DNA from: Nitrospirota bacterium
Lineage (GTDB): Bacteria > Nitrospirota > JACRHJ01
Reading direction: 5' to 3'
Assembly: GCA_016212105.1 (NCBI GenBank)
Contig: JACRHJ010000006.1
Location: forward strand, 1-64,000
DNA length: 64,000 bases
Part shown: piece after piece, positions 1 through 11,041 of the stretch
How the letters are laid out: each line of letters begins with the position of its first letter
Numbering within the stretch: position 1 is the stretch's first letter
Made by a program: the position numbers and the translations under genes
The notes under the pieces: generated by a model
Told to the model about the DNA's origin: nothing
Databases searched by the model: none
What the model saw: only the letters and a program-made list of their open reading frames with translations

Positions 1-28
1 ATTGCGTCACCCCGTGCATATATATCTT

Positions 29-62
29 GTCGCCCCGTGCTTGACACGGGGTCCAGGAAGTT
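29..62. repeat. Interspersed palindrome family A
   Basis: tgtcgccccgtgcttgacacggggtccaggaagt; further copies at 28743 and 60938. Confidence 0.7.
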
Positions 63-224
63 GTAGTTGCCCGATTCATCGGGCGCTTTTCGAACAAGGG
101 CCGACACACGGGTCGGCCCCTGCATAAAATCAAAGTCACTGGGTTCCCGCTTTCGCGGGAATGACAACATAAGGTGCGGGCGCGGAATCCGCGCCCCTAC
201 AATTGGCAACAGTTTTAACTATTA

Positions 225-264
225 GAAGTTTCTGGGCCGCCTCTTTTCAAAGAGGCGGGACTTT
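225..264. repeat. Short-form family D palindromic repeat
   Basis: gaagtttctgggccgcctcttttcaaagaggcgggacttt. Confidence 0.7.
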
Positions 265-268
265 GTTC

Positions 269-1174
269 CTATTCTTCCTTCTTCACCGCATGCCCCCCGA
301 ACTCGTTCCGGAGCGCCGCGAGGAGCTTGTCCGAGAAGTCTCCGCCTCCGCGCGAGGCGAACCTCTGGAACAGCGCGGCCGCGATGACCGGCGCGGGCAC
401 GGCGGTGTCCACCGCCTGCTGGAGAGTCCAGCGTCCCTCTCCGGAGTCGTCCACGTAGGGCTTGAGTGTTGGCAGTCCCGGGTCGCGCCTGAACGCGTCC
501 TCGGCGAGCTCCAGGAGCCACGACCGGACGACGCTGCCCTGGTTCCAGAGGTGCGAGACCCTGGACATGTCGAGGCCCGCCCCGTAAGGCGATGCGTGCA
601 ATATGTTGAAGCCCTCTCCGTACGCGGCCATCATGCCGTACTCGATGCCGTTGTGCACCATCTTCACGAAGTGGCCGGCGCCGGCCGGGCCGCAGTAGAG
701 GTATCCGTCCCTGGGCGAGAGCGTCTCGAAGATCGGGACGTGCCGGTCGTAGACCTCCCTGTCTCCGCCCGCCATCAGGCAGTACCCGGCTGTGAGCCCC
801 CATACGCCGCCGCTCACGCCGACGTCCATGAAATATATGCCTTTGGCGTCCAGGACTTCCGTGTGGCGCAGTGCGTCCTTGTAAAAACTGTTGCCGCCGT
901 CGATGACCGTATCGCCGGGTTCGAGCAGTTCCGCGAGCCTTTCGACGGTCTCGTCCACCGGCCTGCCCGCGGGCAGCATCAGCCAGAGCGTCCTCGGAGC
1001 GGGCAGCCAGTCGGCGAGGCCCTCAAGGGTCGTCTCCCCTTTTATGCCCTCCGCGTCCGCCCTGTTGACCGCGTCGATGTCCCTGTCGAAAGCGGCGACG
1101 GTATGCTCGCCCTTCATTAGCCGGACGGCCATGTTCATCCCCATCCTGCCCAAGCCGACCATGCCGATATGCAT
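269..1174 (-). CDS. gnd: 6-phosphogluconate dehydrogenase (decarboxylating, YqeC/Gnd-like)
   Basis: Rossmann start MHIGMVGLGRMGMNMAVRLMKGEH; DGGNSFYKD and GPAGAGHFVKMVHNGIEYGMM motifs; start moved from ORF-track 1240 to MHIGMVG. Confidence 0.93.
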   Translation of the reverse strand: MHIGMVGLGRMGMNMAVRLMKGEHTVAAFDRDIDAVNRADAEGIKGETTLEGLADWLPAPRTLWLMLPAGRPVDETVERLAELLEPGDTVIDGGNSFYKDALRHTEVLDAKGIYFMDVGVSGGVWGLTAGYCLMAGGDREVYDRHVPIFETLSPRDGYLYCGPAGAGHFVKMVHNGIEYGMMAAYGEGFNILHASPYGAGLDMSRVSHLWNQGSVVRSWLLELAEDAFRRDPGLPTLKPYVDDSGEGRWTLQQAVDTAVPAPVIAAALFQRFASRGGGDFSDKLLAALRNEFGGHAVKKEE

Positions 1175-1246
1175 GATGTGTGCCCCCTTCCGGTTATTAC
1201 CCGGCCGCGTGGACTGGTAAACGTCCTGTGTCCGGGCCAAAGCGCG

Positions 1247-3304
1247 TTACAGCCCCAGAAGCCGCTTGACGGCCTTCACGATATTATCCGCCGTGAAGCC
1301 GAACTTCTCCATGTTTGCCTTGACCGGCGCGGACGCGCCGAACCTGTCTATGCCGAGCATGACGCCGCCGCTGCCGACGTAGCGCTCCCAGCCGAACGTC
1401 GCGCCAGCCTCGACCGAGACACGCGCGGTAACTTCCGGCGGCATGACGGACATCCTGTACCGTTCCGGCTGCTCCTCGAAAAGCTCCCACGACGGCATGG
1501 AGACGACGCGCGCCCTGATGCCCTCGGCGGACAGCGTCTCGTATGCGTCGAGCGCGATGCCGACCTCCGAGCCGGTCGCTATGATGATTGCGTCCGGTCG
1601 TCCCTTCTTGGGCCCAGCGAGGACGTACGCGCCCGAAGCTAAGCCGGAGGCAGGGGCGTACCTGGTCCGGTCGGTTATCTTTAAATCCTGCCGCGACATG
1701 ACGAGCGAGACCGGGCCGGCCTTCCGTGTCATGGCGGCCTTCCATGCCTCCGCGGTCTCGCTGGCGTCAGCGGGACGGATGACGGTCATCCCCGGCATCG
1801 CCCGGAGCGAGGCGACGTGCTCGACCGGCTGGTGTGTCGGGCCGTCCTCGCCGAGCGAGACAGAGTCGTGGGTGAAGACATACAGGACGTGCAGGCCGGC
1901 AAGCGCGGCGAGCCGCATCGACGGGCGCATGTAGTCCGAGAATACGAGGAAGGTGCTGCCGTATGGGATTAGCCCGCCGTGCGCGGCCATGCCGTTGAGG
2001 ATACCGCCCATGCCGTGCTCGCGCACGCCGAACGCGACGTTGGGCGAGCCGTAGCCCCACGGGCCTTTTTGCGAACCCTGGACGGTGTCGTCGCCCGTGC
2101 CGGGTGCCTGGAAGCTGCCCATGCCCTTGAGCGCGGTCTTCGTGGACGGGTCGAGGTCCGCCGAACCGCCGATTAAGTTCGGGACTCGTTTCGCCAAGGC
2201 GTTCATTATCTCGCCGCCCGCGGTGCGTGTTGCTACAGGCTTGTGGTCTGGGGTGTATACGGGGACGTCCGAGTCCCAGCCCTCGGGCAGCCTGCCGGAC
2301 ATGAAGCGCGACCACTCGGCGGCCTCGGCCGGGTATTTTTTCGCGTAACGCGCGAAGAGTTTTTCCCACGCCGCCTGCGCCTTCTCTCCGTGCTTCACCG
2401 AACTCCTGTAAACCTTCAGCGCCTCGGCGGGTATATGGAACTTCGCTTCGGCAGGCCAGCCGAGGTTCTTCTTCGTGGCGATGGTCTCGTCCGGGCCGAG
2501 CGGGGAGCCGTGCGCCTCGAAGGAGTCCTGCATGTGCGGGCTGCCGTATCCTATGTGCGTGTCCACGATGATGATCGACGGCTTCGCACCTTCTGCCTTG
2601 GCGGCTAGGAGGGCTTTTTCAACCGCGCCTGCATCGTTGCCTTTACGCACCCGCTGGACGTGCCAGCCGTATGCCGCAAACCGGCCCGCGACGTCCTCGG
2701 TGAAGGTCATCTTCGTGGATGCCGCGAGTGATACGCGGTTGTTGTCGTAGAGGCATATCAGCCGGCCGAGGCCCAGGTGCCCCGCGAGCGACGCGGCCTC
2801 GGAGGCGACGCCCTCCATCAGGTCGCCGTCCCCGCATAATGTGTAGGTGAAGTGGTCGACAATTTCGAAGCCGGGCCTGTTGAAACGCGCCGCGAGGGAC
2901 CGCTCGGCGACCGCGAGGCCGACAGCGTTCGCAAGGCCCTGGCCGAGCGGGCCGGTCGTCACCTCGACGCCCTTCGCCAGCTCGGACTCCGGGTGTCCGG
3001 GCGTTATGCTCCCCCACTGCCGGAAGGCCTTCAACTGCTCCATCGTCATGGACTCGTAACCGGTCAGGTGGAGGAGCGAGTACAGGAGCGCGGAGCCGTG
3101 TCCCGCGGACAGGACGAACCGGTCCCTGTCCGGCCAGGCCGGGTCTTTGGGGTTGTGTTTCATCACGCGCGTCCAGAGCGCGTAGGCCATGGGGGCCGCG
3201 CCCATGCATATGCCGGGGTGCCCGGAGTTGGCCTTCTCGACCATGTCCACCGCGAGCATGCGGAGCGTGTTTATGCAGAGGGTATCGAGGTCCTTTTCGG
3301 GCAT
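1247..3304 (-). CDS. tkt: Transketolase
   Basis: TPP motif [32 protein letters not shown] and typical transketolase length (685 aa). Confidence 0.96.
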   Translation of the reverse strand: MPEKDLDTLCINTLRMLAVDMVEKANSGHPGICMGAAPMAYALWTRVMKHNPKDPAWPDRDRFVLSAGHGSALLYSLLHLTGYESMTMEQLKAFRQWGSITPGHPESELAKGVEVTTGPLGQGLANAVGLAVAERSLAARFNRPGFEIVDHFTYTLCGDGDLMEGVASEAASLAGHLGLGRLICLYDNNRVSLAASTKMTFTEDVAGRFAAYGWHVQRVRKGNDAGAVEKALLAAKAEGAKPSIIIVDTHIGYGSPHMQDSFEAHGSPLGPDETIATKKNLGWPAEAKFHIPAEALKVYRSSVKHGEKAQAAWEKLFARYAKKYPAEAAEWSRFMSGRLPEGWDSDVPVYTPDHKPVATRTAGGEIMNALAKRVPNLIGGSADLDPSTKTALKGMGSFQAPGTGDDTVQGSQKGPWGYGSPNVAFGVREHGMGGILNGMAAHGGLIPYGSTFLVFSDYMRPSMRLAALAGLHVLYVFTHDSVSLGEDGPTHQPVEHVASLRAMPGMTVIRPADASETAEAWKAAMTRKAGPVSLVMSRQDLKITDRTRYAPASGLASGAYVLAGPKKGRPDAIIIATGSEVGIALDAYETLSAEGIRARVVSMPSWELFEEQPERYRMSVMPPEVTARVSVEAGATFGWERYVGSGGVMLGIDRFGASAPVKANMEKFGFTADNIVKAVKRLLGL

Positions 3305-3472
3305 TGATATGTTCCTTTCGGGGTTGTTTGTATTTGCTGGAGAAACATGTTATGACATTTCAGCGGGCATTACAAGTATAACAGATGAAACCAGCCCTTC
3401 CCTCCTGTCCCCTCCCTTCACAGGGGGAGGGCTGGGGTGGGGGTTGGTTTTGCCCCCGCCTTGTGCTAAAAT

Positions 3473-4612
3473 ATGAATAACATGCCCAAGCACAAAAAAC
3501 CCAAAAAACCGTTCAGGCTTTCGATTGGAAGCCGGAGCCTGACCTTCACCCCGCTCGGGTGGCGGTTCATCCTGATAAGCCTCGGCGTCGGCCTCGCGGC
3601 CGTCAACAGCGGCAGCAACCTCCTGTACCTTGTCGTCGCCATGATGCTCTCGATGGTGCTCATCTCGGGAGTCCTGTCCGAGCAGGCCATCAGCGGCCTC
3701 CGGGTCACGAGGCGGCTGCCCGACGCCGTGTACGCGCTGACGCCCGTCCAGGTCCGCTACACCGTCGTCAACAGGAAGAAGTTCATGCCGTCTTTCGGCC
3801 TCGCGGTATCGGACTACTGGCCGGGCGGGCCTTCCGGGCCGGGGGCGTATGTCCTGAAGCTCGGGCCGGGCGAAGAGGGCAAAGCCGCCGCGTCCGTCGT
3901 GGCCCCCGCGCGCGGGCGGTGGTCCATAACCGGCACGGAGGTTACAACCAGTTTCCCGTTCGGTTTGTTCCGGAAGACGCAGAGGCTCGCCAGGGAAGAG
4001 GTCAAGCTCGTGTACCCGCGCATAAGGGAGCTTGGCGGGGACGAGCTGGATCCGCTGGCCGGAGGGCTGGGCGAGGAACCTGCGCCCCGTCGCGGACAGG
4101 GCGGCGGCCTCCACGGCCTGCGCGGGTACCAAAGGACGGACGACGCAAGGCACATACACTGGAAACGCTCCGCCGGGCGTGATACGCTGATGGTGAAGGA
4201 GTTCGAGGCGGAGGAGACGCGGGCGGTGCGGGTGGTGTTCGACAACCACGCCCCTGAACGGCCCGCGCCGGACTACGAGACAAGGTTTGAGGAGGCGGTG
4301 ACGCGCGCGGCCTCCGTGGTCCATCACCTGCTCACAGACCGGGACGTCCCGGTCTCCTTCGTCAGCCGGGACGCGTACATACCTCCGGGGAGCGGCCAGG
4401 CCCAGTACAGGCTCGTCATGGAGACGCTCGCGGGCATTACGCCGGTAAAGGACACCGGCCCGGACATGCTCTCCCTGCAAACGGACGACGCCCAGACGCT
4501 CATGATAGCAGTGGACAGCGGCACCGGACCGGCCACCGTGGATGCGTCCGCCGGACGCTCCGCCGGACGCACTGGCGGACGCCCCGGGCTGGCGCCGGAG
4601 GCGAAGCCATGA
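3473..4612 (+). CDS. DUF58 domain membrane protein
   Basis: Two N-terminal TM segments, then GLHGLRGYQRTDDARHIHWKRSAGRDTLMVKEFE DUF58 signature. Confidence 0.88.
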   Translation: MNNMPKHKKPKKPFRLSIGSRSLTFTPLGWRFILISLGVGLAAVNSGSNLLYLVVAMMLSMVLISGVLSEQAISGLRVTRRLPDAVYALTPVQVRYTVVNRKKFMPSFGLAVSDYWPGGPSGPGAYVLKLGPGEEGKAAASVVAPARGRWSITGTEVTTSFPFGLFRKTQRLAREEVKLVYPRIRELGGDELDPLAGGLGEEPAPRRGQGGGLHGLRGYQRTDDARHIHWKRSAGRDTLMVKEFEAEETRAVRVVFDNHAPERPAPDYETRFEEAVTRAASVVHHLLTDRDVPVSFVSRDAYIPPGSGQAQYRLVMETLAGITPVKDTGPDMLSLQTDDAQTLMIAVDSGTGPATVDASAGRSAGRTGGRPGLAPEAKP

Positions 4613-6657
4613 GGTTCTCGCGCGCATTCGGGATGTCGTACCGGCTCGCGGCGCTGTCTGGCCTGCTCGCCCTCGCCCTGACGTTCGAGGCGGCCTACTG
4701 GCTCATTGTCCCGGCGGCGGCCCTTGTCCTCGCGGGGTTCGCATACCCGGAGAGGCTCGGGCGGCCGGTCATCCCGGCGGGGGCGGTAGCCGCGCTCACG
4801 GCCGCCGCGTTCTTATTCTCCATAATAGACTTCTTCTACATCGGCGGCTCGCTCGTGATGGCGGGCGCGGACTTCCTCGTCATAATCCTCTGCATAAAGC
4901 TCCTCTCGCTCGCGGAGGAGAAGGACTACGTCCAGCTCTTCGCGGTCAGCTTCTTCCTGCTCCTCGCCTCGACCGGCCTGTCGACGGAGATTTACTTCCT
5001 CGCGGCCTTCTTCATGTTCTTCGTCTCGCTCACCTGGTCGCTGATGCTGCTCAACGTGAAGGGCGAGTCCGAGCGTGTCGCGGGCAGGCAGCCCAACTGG
5101 CGGGTCGGAAAAGGCTTCTTCGCCGGGTCGGCGTTCATGACGCTCGGCGCGGCGGCGGCGACCCTCGCCATATTCCTCGTGATACCGAGGGTCGGCATCG
5201 GGTTCTTCAGCAAGCGGGCGGGCGGGCTCCTCAAGACCTCCGGCTTCTCGGACACGGTGGACCTCGGCTCGATGGGCGGGGTAAAGCTCGACCCGACGAC
5301 GGTGATGCGCATCAGCCTGTCCGGGCCCGGGCTGAGGCCGGATGCGCCGATGTACTGGCGGGGCCGGTCGTTCGACCTGTACAGCGGCACGGGGTGGGAG
5401 GACACGCAGGGCGGCGGGCAGGAGACATACCAGGCCCGGATGGGCATGTTCTACCTTTCGGGCGGCAGGCCGGACGCGGCCAGGGCCGTAATCCAGGAGG
5501 TCTCGCTGGAGCCGCTCGACACGGCGGTCATCTTCGGACTGTCCCCGGCCTACGCGGTGACCGGTTCGTTCAGGGTCATGCGCGTGTCGCCCTCGGGCGT
5601 CCTGTCCCTGCCCTTCGCGCCGGGCAGCAGGCTTCACTACACCGTGTACTCCACCCCCGGCCCCGCCCCGGAGGGGCCGAAGGCGCTCATCCCCGGATAC
5701 TTGCGGATGCCGGATGGCTCCGGTGAACTCGCGCGTCTGGCGGCCGGGACCACTGCGGGGGCGGCAGGCCCGGAGGAAAAGGCCGCGCGTATAGAAGGAT
5801 ACCTGGAGAGAAACTACGCATACTCGCTCGACCCGCCGAGGGACAGCCGATACAGCCCCATAGACGACTTCCTTTTTCATGGGAAGTCCGGCTACTGCGA
5901 ACATTTCGCTACCGCGATGGCGCTGATGCTGCGCGCCTCGGGCGTGCCCGCGCGTATGGTATCCGGCTTCTCGGGCGGGGAGTGGAACGGGTACGGCGGC
6001 TACTACATCGTCCGGGAGAGGGACGCGCACACCTGGGTCGAGGCGCTTGTGCCGGGCAAGGGTTGGGTGGTGTACGACCCGACCCCGCAGTCCGCCGCGC
6101 AGGAGAGGCCGTCGGCCTTCTCGGCCGTTTCCGGCGCGCTCGACTACCTGAAGTACCGCTGGGACCGCTACGTCGTATACTACAACATCCGGGACCAGCT
6201 CGAGGGCATCGGCGCCCTGTCCGACGCGTACCGGAGCGTCAGGGACGGACTGTCCGGCGTTTCATCGTCCATCGGGGACAGCCTCGGCATGCCGGATACA
6301 GGCGGGCTCAGGATTAAACCCGGCAGGCTGCTGCTCGGCCTCGCGGCAATGTTTATTGTAGCGGCAATGGCATACGCCGTCTGGCGGGTCCGCAAGGGGC
6401 CGGGCGGCAGGGGCCGGTCTTCCGTCCGGTTCTACGAGGATATGGCGGCGGCCCTGGCGAAGAGGGGCGCGGTCAGAAACCCCGGCAACACGCCTCTCGA
6501 GTTCGCGGGTGTGGTAGAGCCGTCGGATACCGGCCGGTACAAAGGCGTCGTATACGTTACCCGGCTGTACAACCGCGTGCGATTCGGAGGCAGGCCGCTG
6601 GACGCCGCCGAGCGGGAGCGGGTTAAGGGCGTCATAGAGCGGATTGGGCGGGAGTGA
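4609..6657 (+). CDS. TgpA-like DUF3488/transglutaminase-core membrane protein
   Basis: N-terminal TM helices; GYCEHFATAMALMLRASGVPARMVSGF...DAHTWVEALVPGKGWVVYDPTP transglutaminase core; overlaps DUF58 gene by 4 nt. Confidence 0.9.
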   Translation: MRFSRAFGMSYRLAALSGLLALALTFEAAYWLIVPAAALVLAGFAYPERLGRPVIPAGAVAALTAAAFLFSIIDFFYIGGSLVMAGADFLVIILCIKLLSLAEEKDYVQLFAVSFFLLLASTGLSTEIYFLAAFFMFFVSLTWSLMLLNVKGESERVAGRQPNWRVGKGFFAGSAFMTLGAAAATLAIFLVIPRVGIGFFSKRAGGLLKTSGFSDTVDLGSMGGVKLDPTTVMRISLSGPGLRPDAPMYWRGRSFDLYSGTGWEDTQGGGQETYQARMGMFYLSGGRPDAARAVIQEVSLEPLDTAVIFGLSPAYAVTGSFRVMRVSPSGVLSLPFAPGSRLHYTVYSTPGPAPEGPKALIPGYLRMPDGSGELARLAAGTTAGAAGPEEKAARIEGYLERNYAYSLDPPRDSRYSPIDDFLFHGKSGYCEHFATAMALMLRASGVPARMVSGFSGGEWNGYGGYYIVRERDAHTWVEALVPGKGWVVYDPTPQSAAQERPSAFSAVSGALDYLKYRWDRYVVYYNIRDQLEGIGALSDAYRSVRDGLSGVSSSIGDSLGMPDTGGLRIKPGRLLLGLAAMFIVAAMAYAVWRVRKGPGGRGRSSVRFYEDMAAALAKRGAVRNPGNTPLEFAGVVEPSDTGRYKGVVYVTRLYNRVRFGGRPLDAAERERVKGVIERIGRE

Positions 6658-6827
6658 GGAAACCATGAGACGTATTATACAGGCAACTAATCAGGGCCGA
6701 CACGCGTCCCAAAGTCGGGCCTTGGTACGGCCCCTGCAACTTCCTGACGTCATATCATAAAAATCACTTCCAATCCCGCGCGTTTTGTGTTAATTTTCAT
6801 TAATATACTGATAGGATGGGGGGCCAA

Positions 6828-9800
6828 ATGCCTAAGATACTGATAGCCTGTCCACACTGCGGGTTCAGCAAGGAATTAGCATCCGACGCAATACCCAGGG
6901 GCACGGTAAAGGTCAACTGCCCCAAGTGCAGGCAGGCCTTCCCGCTCGCAGGCAACGTACGCGATGCCGCGCCGACGCCCCCCTCCCCGCCCGCGCCTGT
7001 TACGCCGCGTCCCGAGCAGGAGCGTCCGGCACCGCAACCCCCTGTACAACCGCCAGCCCCACCCGCACCCGCGCCTCCGGCGGCTCCAGAGCCCCCGCGA
7101 CCGGCCCGCCCGTATTCCGTTGACATATCGGACATAGTCTCCGCCGCCGGTACAGGCGATGAGGGCATACCCGTGGCCGAGCCGGAGCCGGAGCCAGAAC
7201 CCGCGCCCCGGAAGCCTGCCCCGCCCCGCCACTCCTACTCCGTGGACCTGTCCGCTATCGAGGCCGAGCTTGAGGGGGTGCCGGACGATGAGCTTGAGGC
7301 CGGGCCCAAACCTGGCACGGGGCGGCAGACGGCCGGTGTGCGGCCGGCCGTGGCCTCCGCGTCCCGGCCGGAGACCGGCGCCGCCCCGCGGCCAGCGCCA
7401 AAGGCGAAGGGCACCGGCGGCGGGCTGTCCGGCATAAGCGAGATGTTCGACTCCGCCTGGGACATATACAAGGAACGGGCGGTCACGCTGCTCGTGCTCA
7501 CGCTTCTTATGACGCTTGTCCCGGCGCTGGTGATAGCCGCCGGGGCCGGGGCCGCTGCCCTTGCCGCGTCGCTGTCGCTCGCCGTCGCGGGCGTGGTCGC
7601 GCTCCTGGGCGTAGTCGCCGGGCTCGCGGGCGCGTTCTGGGTATTCGCGGGTGTCATCTCCGCCATCATGGACGACGGGCTCGGCATCAAGGACGCGCTG
7701 GACGTGGGCCGGTTCAAGCTTTGGCCGATGTTCTGGGTAATGGCACTCTCCGCCTTCATGGTCATCGGCGGCTACCTCTTCCTGATAATACCCGGCATAG
7801 TATTTTCCGTCTGGTTCTTCCTCGCCATATTCCTGCTCATGGACCAGGACGGGCGGGGCGTATCCGCCCTCCTCGCGAGCAGGGAGTACGTCCGCGGCAA
7901 CGGCTGGGGCGTCTTCGGCAGGCTCCTGCTTCTCTGGGGGCTGTCCACGTTCGCCGGCATGATACCCTTTGTCGGACCGCTGCTCTCGTTCCTCGTCTGG
8001 CCGTATACCATAATATGCGGCTACCTGATCTATTCCGACCTCAAGGCGTCCAAGGGCGAGGCCGAGTTCACATTCTCCACGGGCGAGAAGGCGAAGCTCA
8101 TCGCCACAGGCGCGTTCGGCTACGTCCTCATCCCGCTCCTGATAACGGCCTTCATATTCTCATATGCCGCGAAGCTCGGCGTCTCACCCAGGGACGTGCT
8201 CGCCCTCTCCGGCATCAGCCTGCCGTCTCTGTCCGGGTCCCTGTCCGGGCTGACCGGCGGCCTGTTCGAAAAAGACGCGGACGTGCGCCAGGCCTACGCC
8301 GAGTACAGGAAGGCGCTGGCGGAGGGCGACGCCGATACTCTCAAGGGGCATATTGCGAAGGACAAGGCGAAGGACCTCGAAGGGCCCATGGCGGAGGTGG
8401 GGCTCGCCATGCTGAAGGCGTTCGTGCCGGACAACGTCACGATAACCGACTCCTCCGTGGACGGTGATGTCGCAAAGCTGACGCTGTCCGCCGAGACTGA
8501 AGGCGGCGTCATGAAGGGCACCGCCACGATGGTGCGCGAGGACGGCGACTGGAAGCTCTCCGAGGAGAACTGGGAGATGAACGTCGGCCCGCCGTCCATG
8601 AAGCTCAAGGGCGGGAGGGGCGCGCCGGACGTCGAGCCGCTGGCCGACAACAACCTCGCGGCGCCGTCCATGTACGTGACGGGCCTGGCCCAGCAGTTCA
8701 TAAAGGACAAGGCCAACCCGCCCAGGGAGCTGATAACGCTCACGGGACACGAGGGCGAGGTGACCGGCCTGGAGTTCCTGCCGTCCGGACGGCTCGTGTC
8801 CGCGTCCTACGACGACTACACCGTCCGGATGTGGGACGTCGCCACGGGCGCGGAGCTTGCCTCGTACAAGATGGAGAACCGGCCGACCGGTATGGCGGTC
8901 ACGCCGGACGGGAACACCGTCATACTCGCGGACGCGTACCAGAACCTGACATTCCTCCCGGTCCTGGGGGATTTGTTCGGCGATGCGGCGGTCGAGGCCG
9001 CGGGCGTCGGCAGCACCGCGCAGGTCGCTGTCTCCCCGAACGGGCAGCTCCTCGCTGCCGCGTCATACGACAAGACGGTCACGCTCTGGGACGTCCCGCA
9101 CAGGGCGAAGCTCCGGACCATCGAGACGCCGGAGCCGATGCGCGCCGTGGACTTCTCGCCTTCGGGCGAGATACTCGCCGCGAGCGACAGTACCAACAAG
9201 TTCACGCTGTGGGACCTGCGGGGGGGCGAGGGCCGCACTTACGTCGTCTCCAAGGTCGACGGCCGCTCGGACGTCGGCTCCATAGACATCAGCCCGAACA
9301 GCAAGTACATCGCTACCGGCCACATGGACTCGAGCGTCACCATCTGGGACGCGAAGGAGTTCAAGGAACTCCAGAACTTCTACGTGACCGACGCGTCCAC
9401 ATGGAAGGTGCTCTTCAGCCCGGACAGCGGCCTGCTCGCCACCGCGCACGCGAACGGCGATGTATACCTCTGGAACCCTGCCACGGCGGTCAAGAAGGCG
9501 ACGCTCAAGGGAAACCCGGGCGGGGTCAGGAGCCTCGCATTCAACCAGGAAGGCAGCCTGCTCGCCACCGGCGGACCCGACTTCACGATCAAGATATGGG
9601 GCTACGACCTCGCGGCGGCAAGTTCCGGCATGGGGATGACGTCGGGCATGGGGGGCATGGGTGATATGGGCGGGACGATGTCCGTGACGCCCAAGGACGA
9701 GACGCCGTCCTCTCCGGACACCGTGACCGCCGCAGTCGGGCCGAACCGCTTCGGGCCCGGCTCGACCGGCTCCATGATGTCCGTGTACATCTACTCGATA

Positions 9801-10082
9801 AACTACAAGGGCATGGTGAGGCTGAACGGGAAGGACTTCTACGAGATTAAGGGCGAGCGCGACATGAACTACAACTACTCCGGCGGCGGGACCGACCTCC
9901 AGTACGGCAGGAACGTCTTCGACGTGGACTACCAGGCGCTGCCGGACGACCCGTGGACAACCGAGCTTAGGATCAAGGTATACGAGTACAACTTCGACAC
10001 GAACAAGGAGGTCGTCTTCGCCGACTGGAAGGTTACGGACAAGGGCGGGAAGAGGGAGTTTGTGCTGGAGCTTACGGAGTAG
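6828..10082 (+). CDS. Multidomain protein: MJ0042-type zinc ribbon, Pro/Ala linker, multi-TM domain, DUF4878-like domain, WD40 propeller, C-terminal domain
   Basis: ACPHCGFSKELASDAIPRGTVKVNCPKCRQAFPL; TM block; several WD-repeat units (VRMWDVATG, VTLWDVPHR, FTLWDLRGG, VTIWDAKEF, VYLWNPAT, IKIWGYD). Confidence 0.85.
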   Translation: MPKILIACPHCGFSKELASDAIPRGTVKVNCPKCRQAFPLAGNVRDAAPTPPSPPAPVTPRPEQERPAPQPPVQPPAPPAPAPPAAPEPPRPARPYSVDISDIVSAAGTGDEGIPVAEPEPEPEPAPRKPAPPRHSYSVDLSAIEAELEGVPDDELEAGPKPGTGRQTAGVRPAVASASRPETGAAPRPAPKAKGTGGGLSGISEMFDSAWDIYKERAVTLLVLTLLMTLVPALVIAAGAGAAALAASLSLAVAGVVALLGVVAGLAGAFWVFAGVISAIMDDGLGIKDALDVGRFKLWPMFWVMALSAFMVIGGYLFLIIPGIVFSVWFFLAIFLLMDQDGRGVSALLASREYVRGNGWGVFGRLLLLWGLSTFAGMIPFVGPLLSFLVWPYTIICGYLIYSDLKASKGEAEFTFSTGEKAKLIATGAFGYVLIPLLITAFIFSYAAKLGVSPRDVLALSGISLPSLSGSLSGLTGGLFEKDADVRQAYAEYRKALAEGDADTLKGHIAKDKAKDLEGPMAEVGLAMLKAFVPDNVTITDSSVDGDVAKLTLSAETEGGVMKGTATMVREDGDWKLSEENWEMNVGPPSMKLKGGRGAPDVEPLADNNLAAPSMYVTGLAQQFIKDKANPPRELITLTGHEGEVTGLEFLPSGRLVSASYDDYTVRMWDVATGAELASYKMENRPTGMAVTPDGNTVILADAYQNLTFLPVLGDLFGDAAVEAAGVGSTAQVAVSPNGQLLAAASYDKTVTLWDVPHRAKLRTIETPEPMRAVDFSPSGEILAASDSTNKFTLWDLRGGEGRTYVVSKVDGRSDVGSIDISPNSKYIATGHMDSSVTIWDAKEFKELQNFYVTDASTWKVLFSPDSGLLATAHANGDVYLWNPATAVKKATLKGNPGGVRSLAFNQEGSLLATGGPDFTIKIWGYDLAAASSGMGMTSGMGGMGDMGGTMSVTPKDETPSSPDTVTAAVGPNRFGPGSTGSMMSVYIYSINYKGMVRLNGKDFYEIKGERDMNYNYSGGGTDLQYGRNVFDVDYQALPDDPWTTELRIKVYEYNFDTNKEVVFADWKVTDKGGKREFVLELTE

Positions 10083-10087
10083 GGGGC

Positions 10088-11014
10088 TTAAAGCTCATTG
10101 TTTAATATGGCTTCCAATAAGCCCTTGCTCAACATATCAAGATTTAACGTATAGTTAATATGCCTGAAGGTTTCCTCAAGGGGACGCAATGTTGTTGCCC
10201 ATCCCTTTCCATCAGTTATCCATACAAAAGCATGGCCATCTTCAGAAAGGAAGTCGTATAGCGATTTATATTCACCTGCCGTTGCCTTTAGTTTGGAGCC
10301 GCCACCGCCATAATAGTTAGTTTCAATCAGGCAAAGTTTGCTTGATTTTCTTAGAGCAAAGTCAAAGCGTCTTGACGATTTGTCCACGCGCAAATTAAGG
10401 CCCCACTCGGCTCTAATACGTGCTGCGTCGGCTTGCACCATATATGAGATGCCGTTACGTTCACAAATAGGCTTGAGCAACTCTTCAACAATACGCTCCA
10501 TAGTAGAACCACCGCGGTTCTTTCTGCCGTTGCTGTCTAGCCCAACCTCAACACCCAAAACATAGTCAGGTATGCTTTTGACTTTCTTGGCTTGGAAAAT
10601 TTCTAAAATGCCAGCATTTTTTGCAAAGCGACAAGCTTTGTCTATTTCTATATCTGAAAGCTGCTCTTTGTTTTCAAAGTAGAAATCCTCGTATACAAAA
10701 TTACCGCCAATATAACTGTCAAGAATTGTGAAATTATTCTCTCTGGAAGCCAATAGTATCGGTATGAGCCTGGCTATCGTGCCGTGTCTCTTGAGCAAGA
10801 CTTTAAACTCTTCTTCGATGTTGTCTTTGCCGACCAAATAATTCAGCGTATTAAGGTCCATCTCTATAGCCTGGATATTTCCGAACACCTTTTCCCAATT
10901 AACAAAATAATCCCAATAAGTAATAGAACGGTTAATAGTTTTAACAAAATACTCGAAGGCCGTCTCAGCCGAGTTGCAGCCGATATTAGAACTATAATCC
11001 TTGAGCAGCTTCAT
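10088..11014 (-). CDS. DpnII/MboI-family type II restriction endonuclease (probable GATC)
   Basis: AT-rich; LNYLVGKDNIEEEFKVLLKRHGTIARLIPILLASR and RRFDFALRKSSKLCLIETNYYGGGGSKLKATAGEY resemble the DpnII nuclease family. Confidence 0.82.
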   Translation of the reverse strand: MKLLKDYSSNIGCNSAETAFEYFVKTINRSITYWDYFVNWEKVFGNIQAIEMDLNTLNYLVGKDNIEEEFKVLLKRHGTIARLIPILLASRENNFTILDSYIGGNFVYEDFYFENKEQLSDIEIDKACRFAKNAGILEIFQAKKVKSIPDYVLGVEVGLDSNGRKNRGGSTMERIVEELLKPICERNGISYMVQADAARIRAEWGLNLRVDKSSRRFDFALRKSSKLCLIETNYYGGGGSKLKATAGEYKSLYDFLSEDGHAFVWITDGKGWATTLRPLEETFRHINYTLNLDMLSKGLLEAILNNEL

Positions 11015-11041
11015 GTTGTCTCCAATAAAACGGCGTGACCG

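Noticed and set aside
203-1120. 305 aa plus-strand ORF opposite gnd
   Set aside because: Antisense shadow ORF in GC-rich DNA; Arg/Val/His-rich translation, no recognisable motifs.
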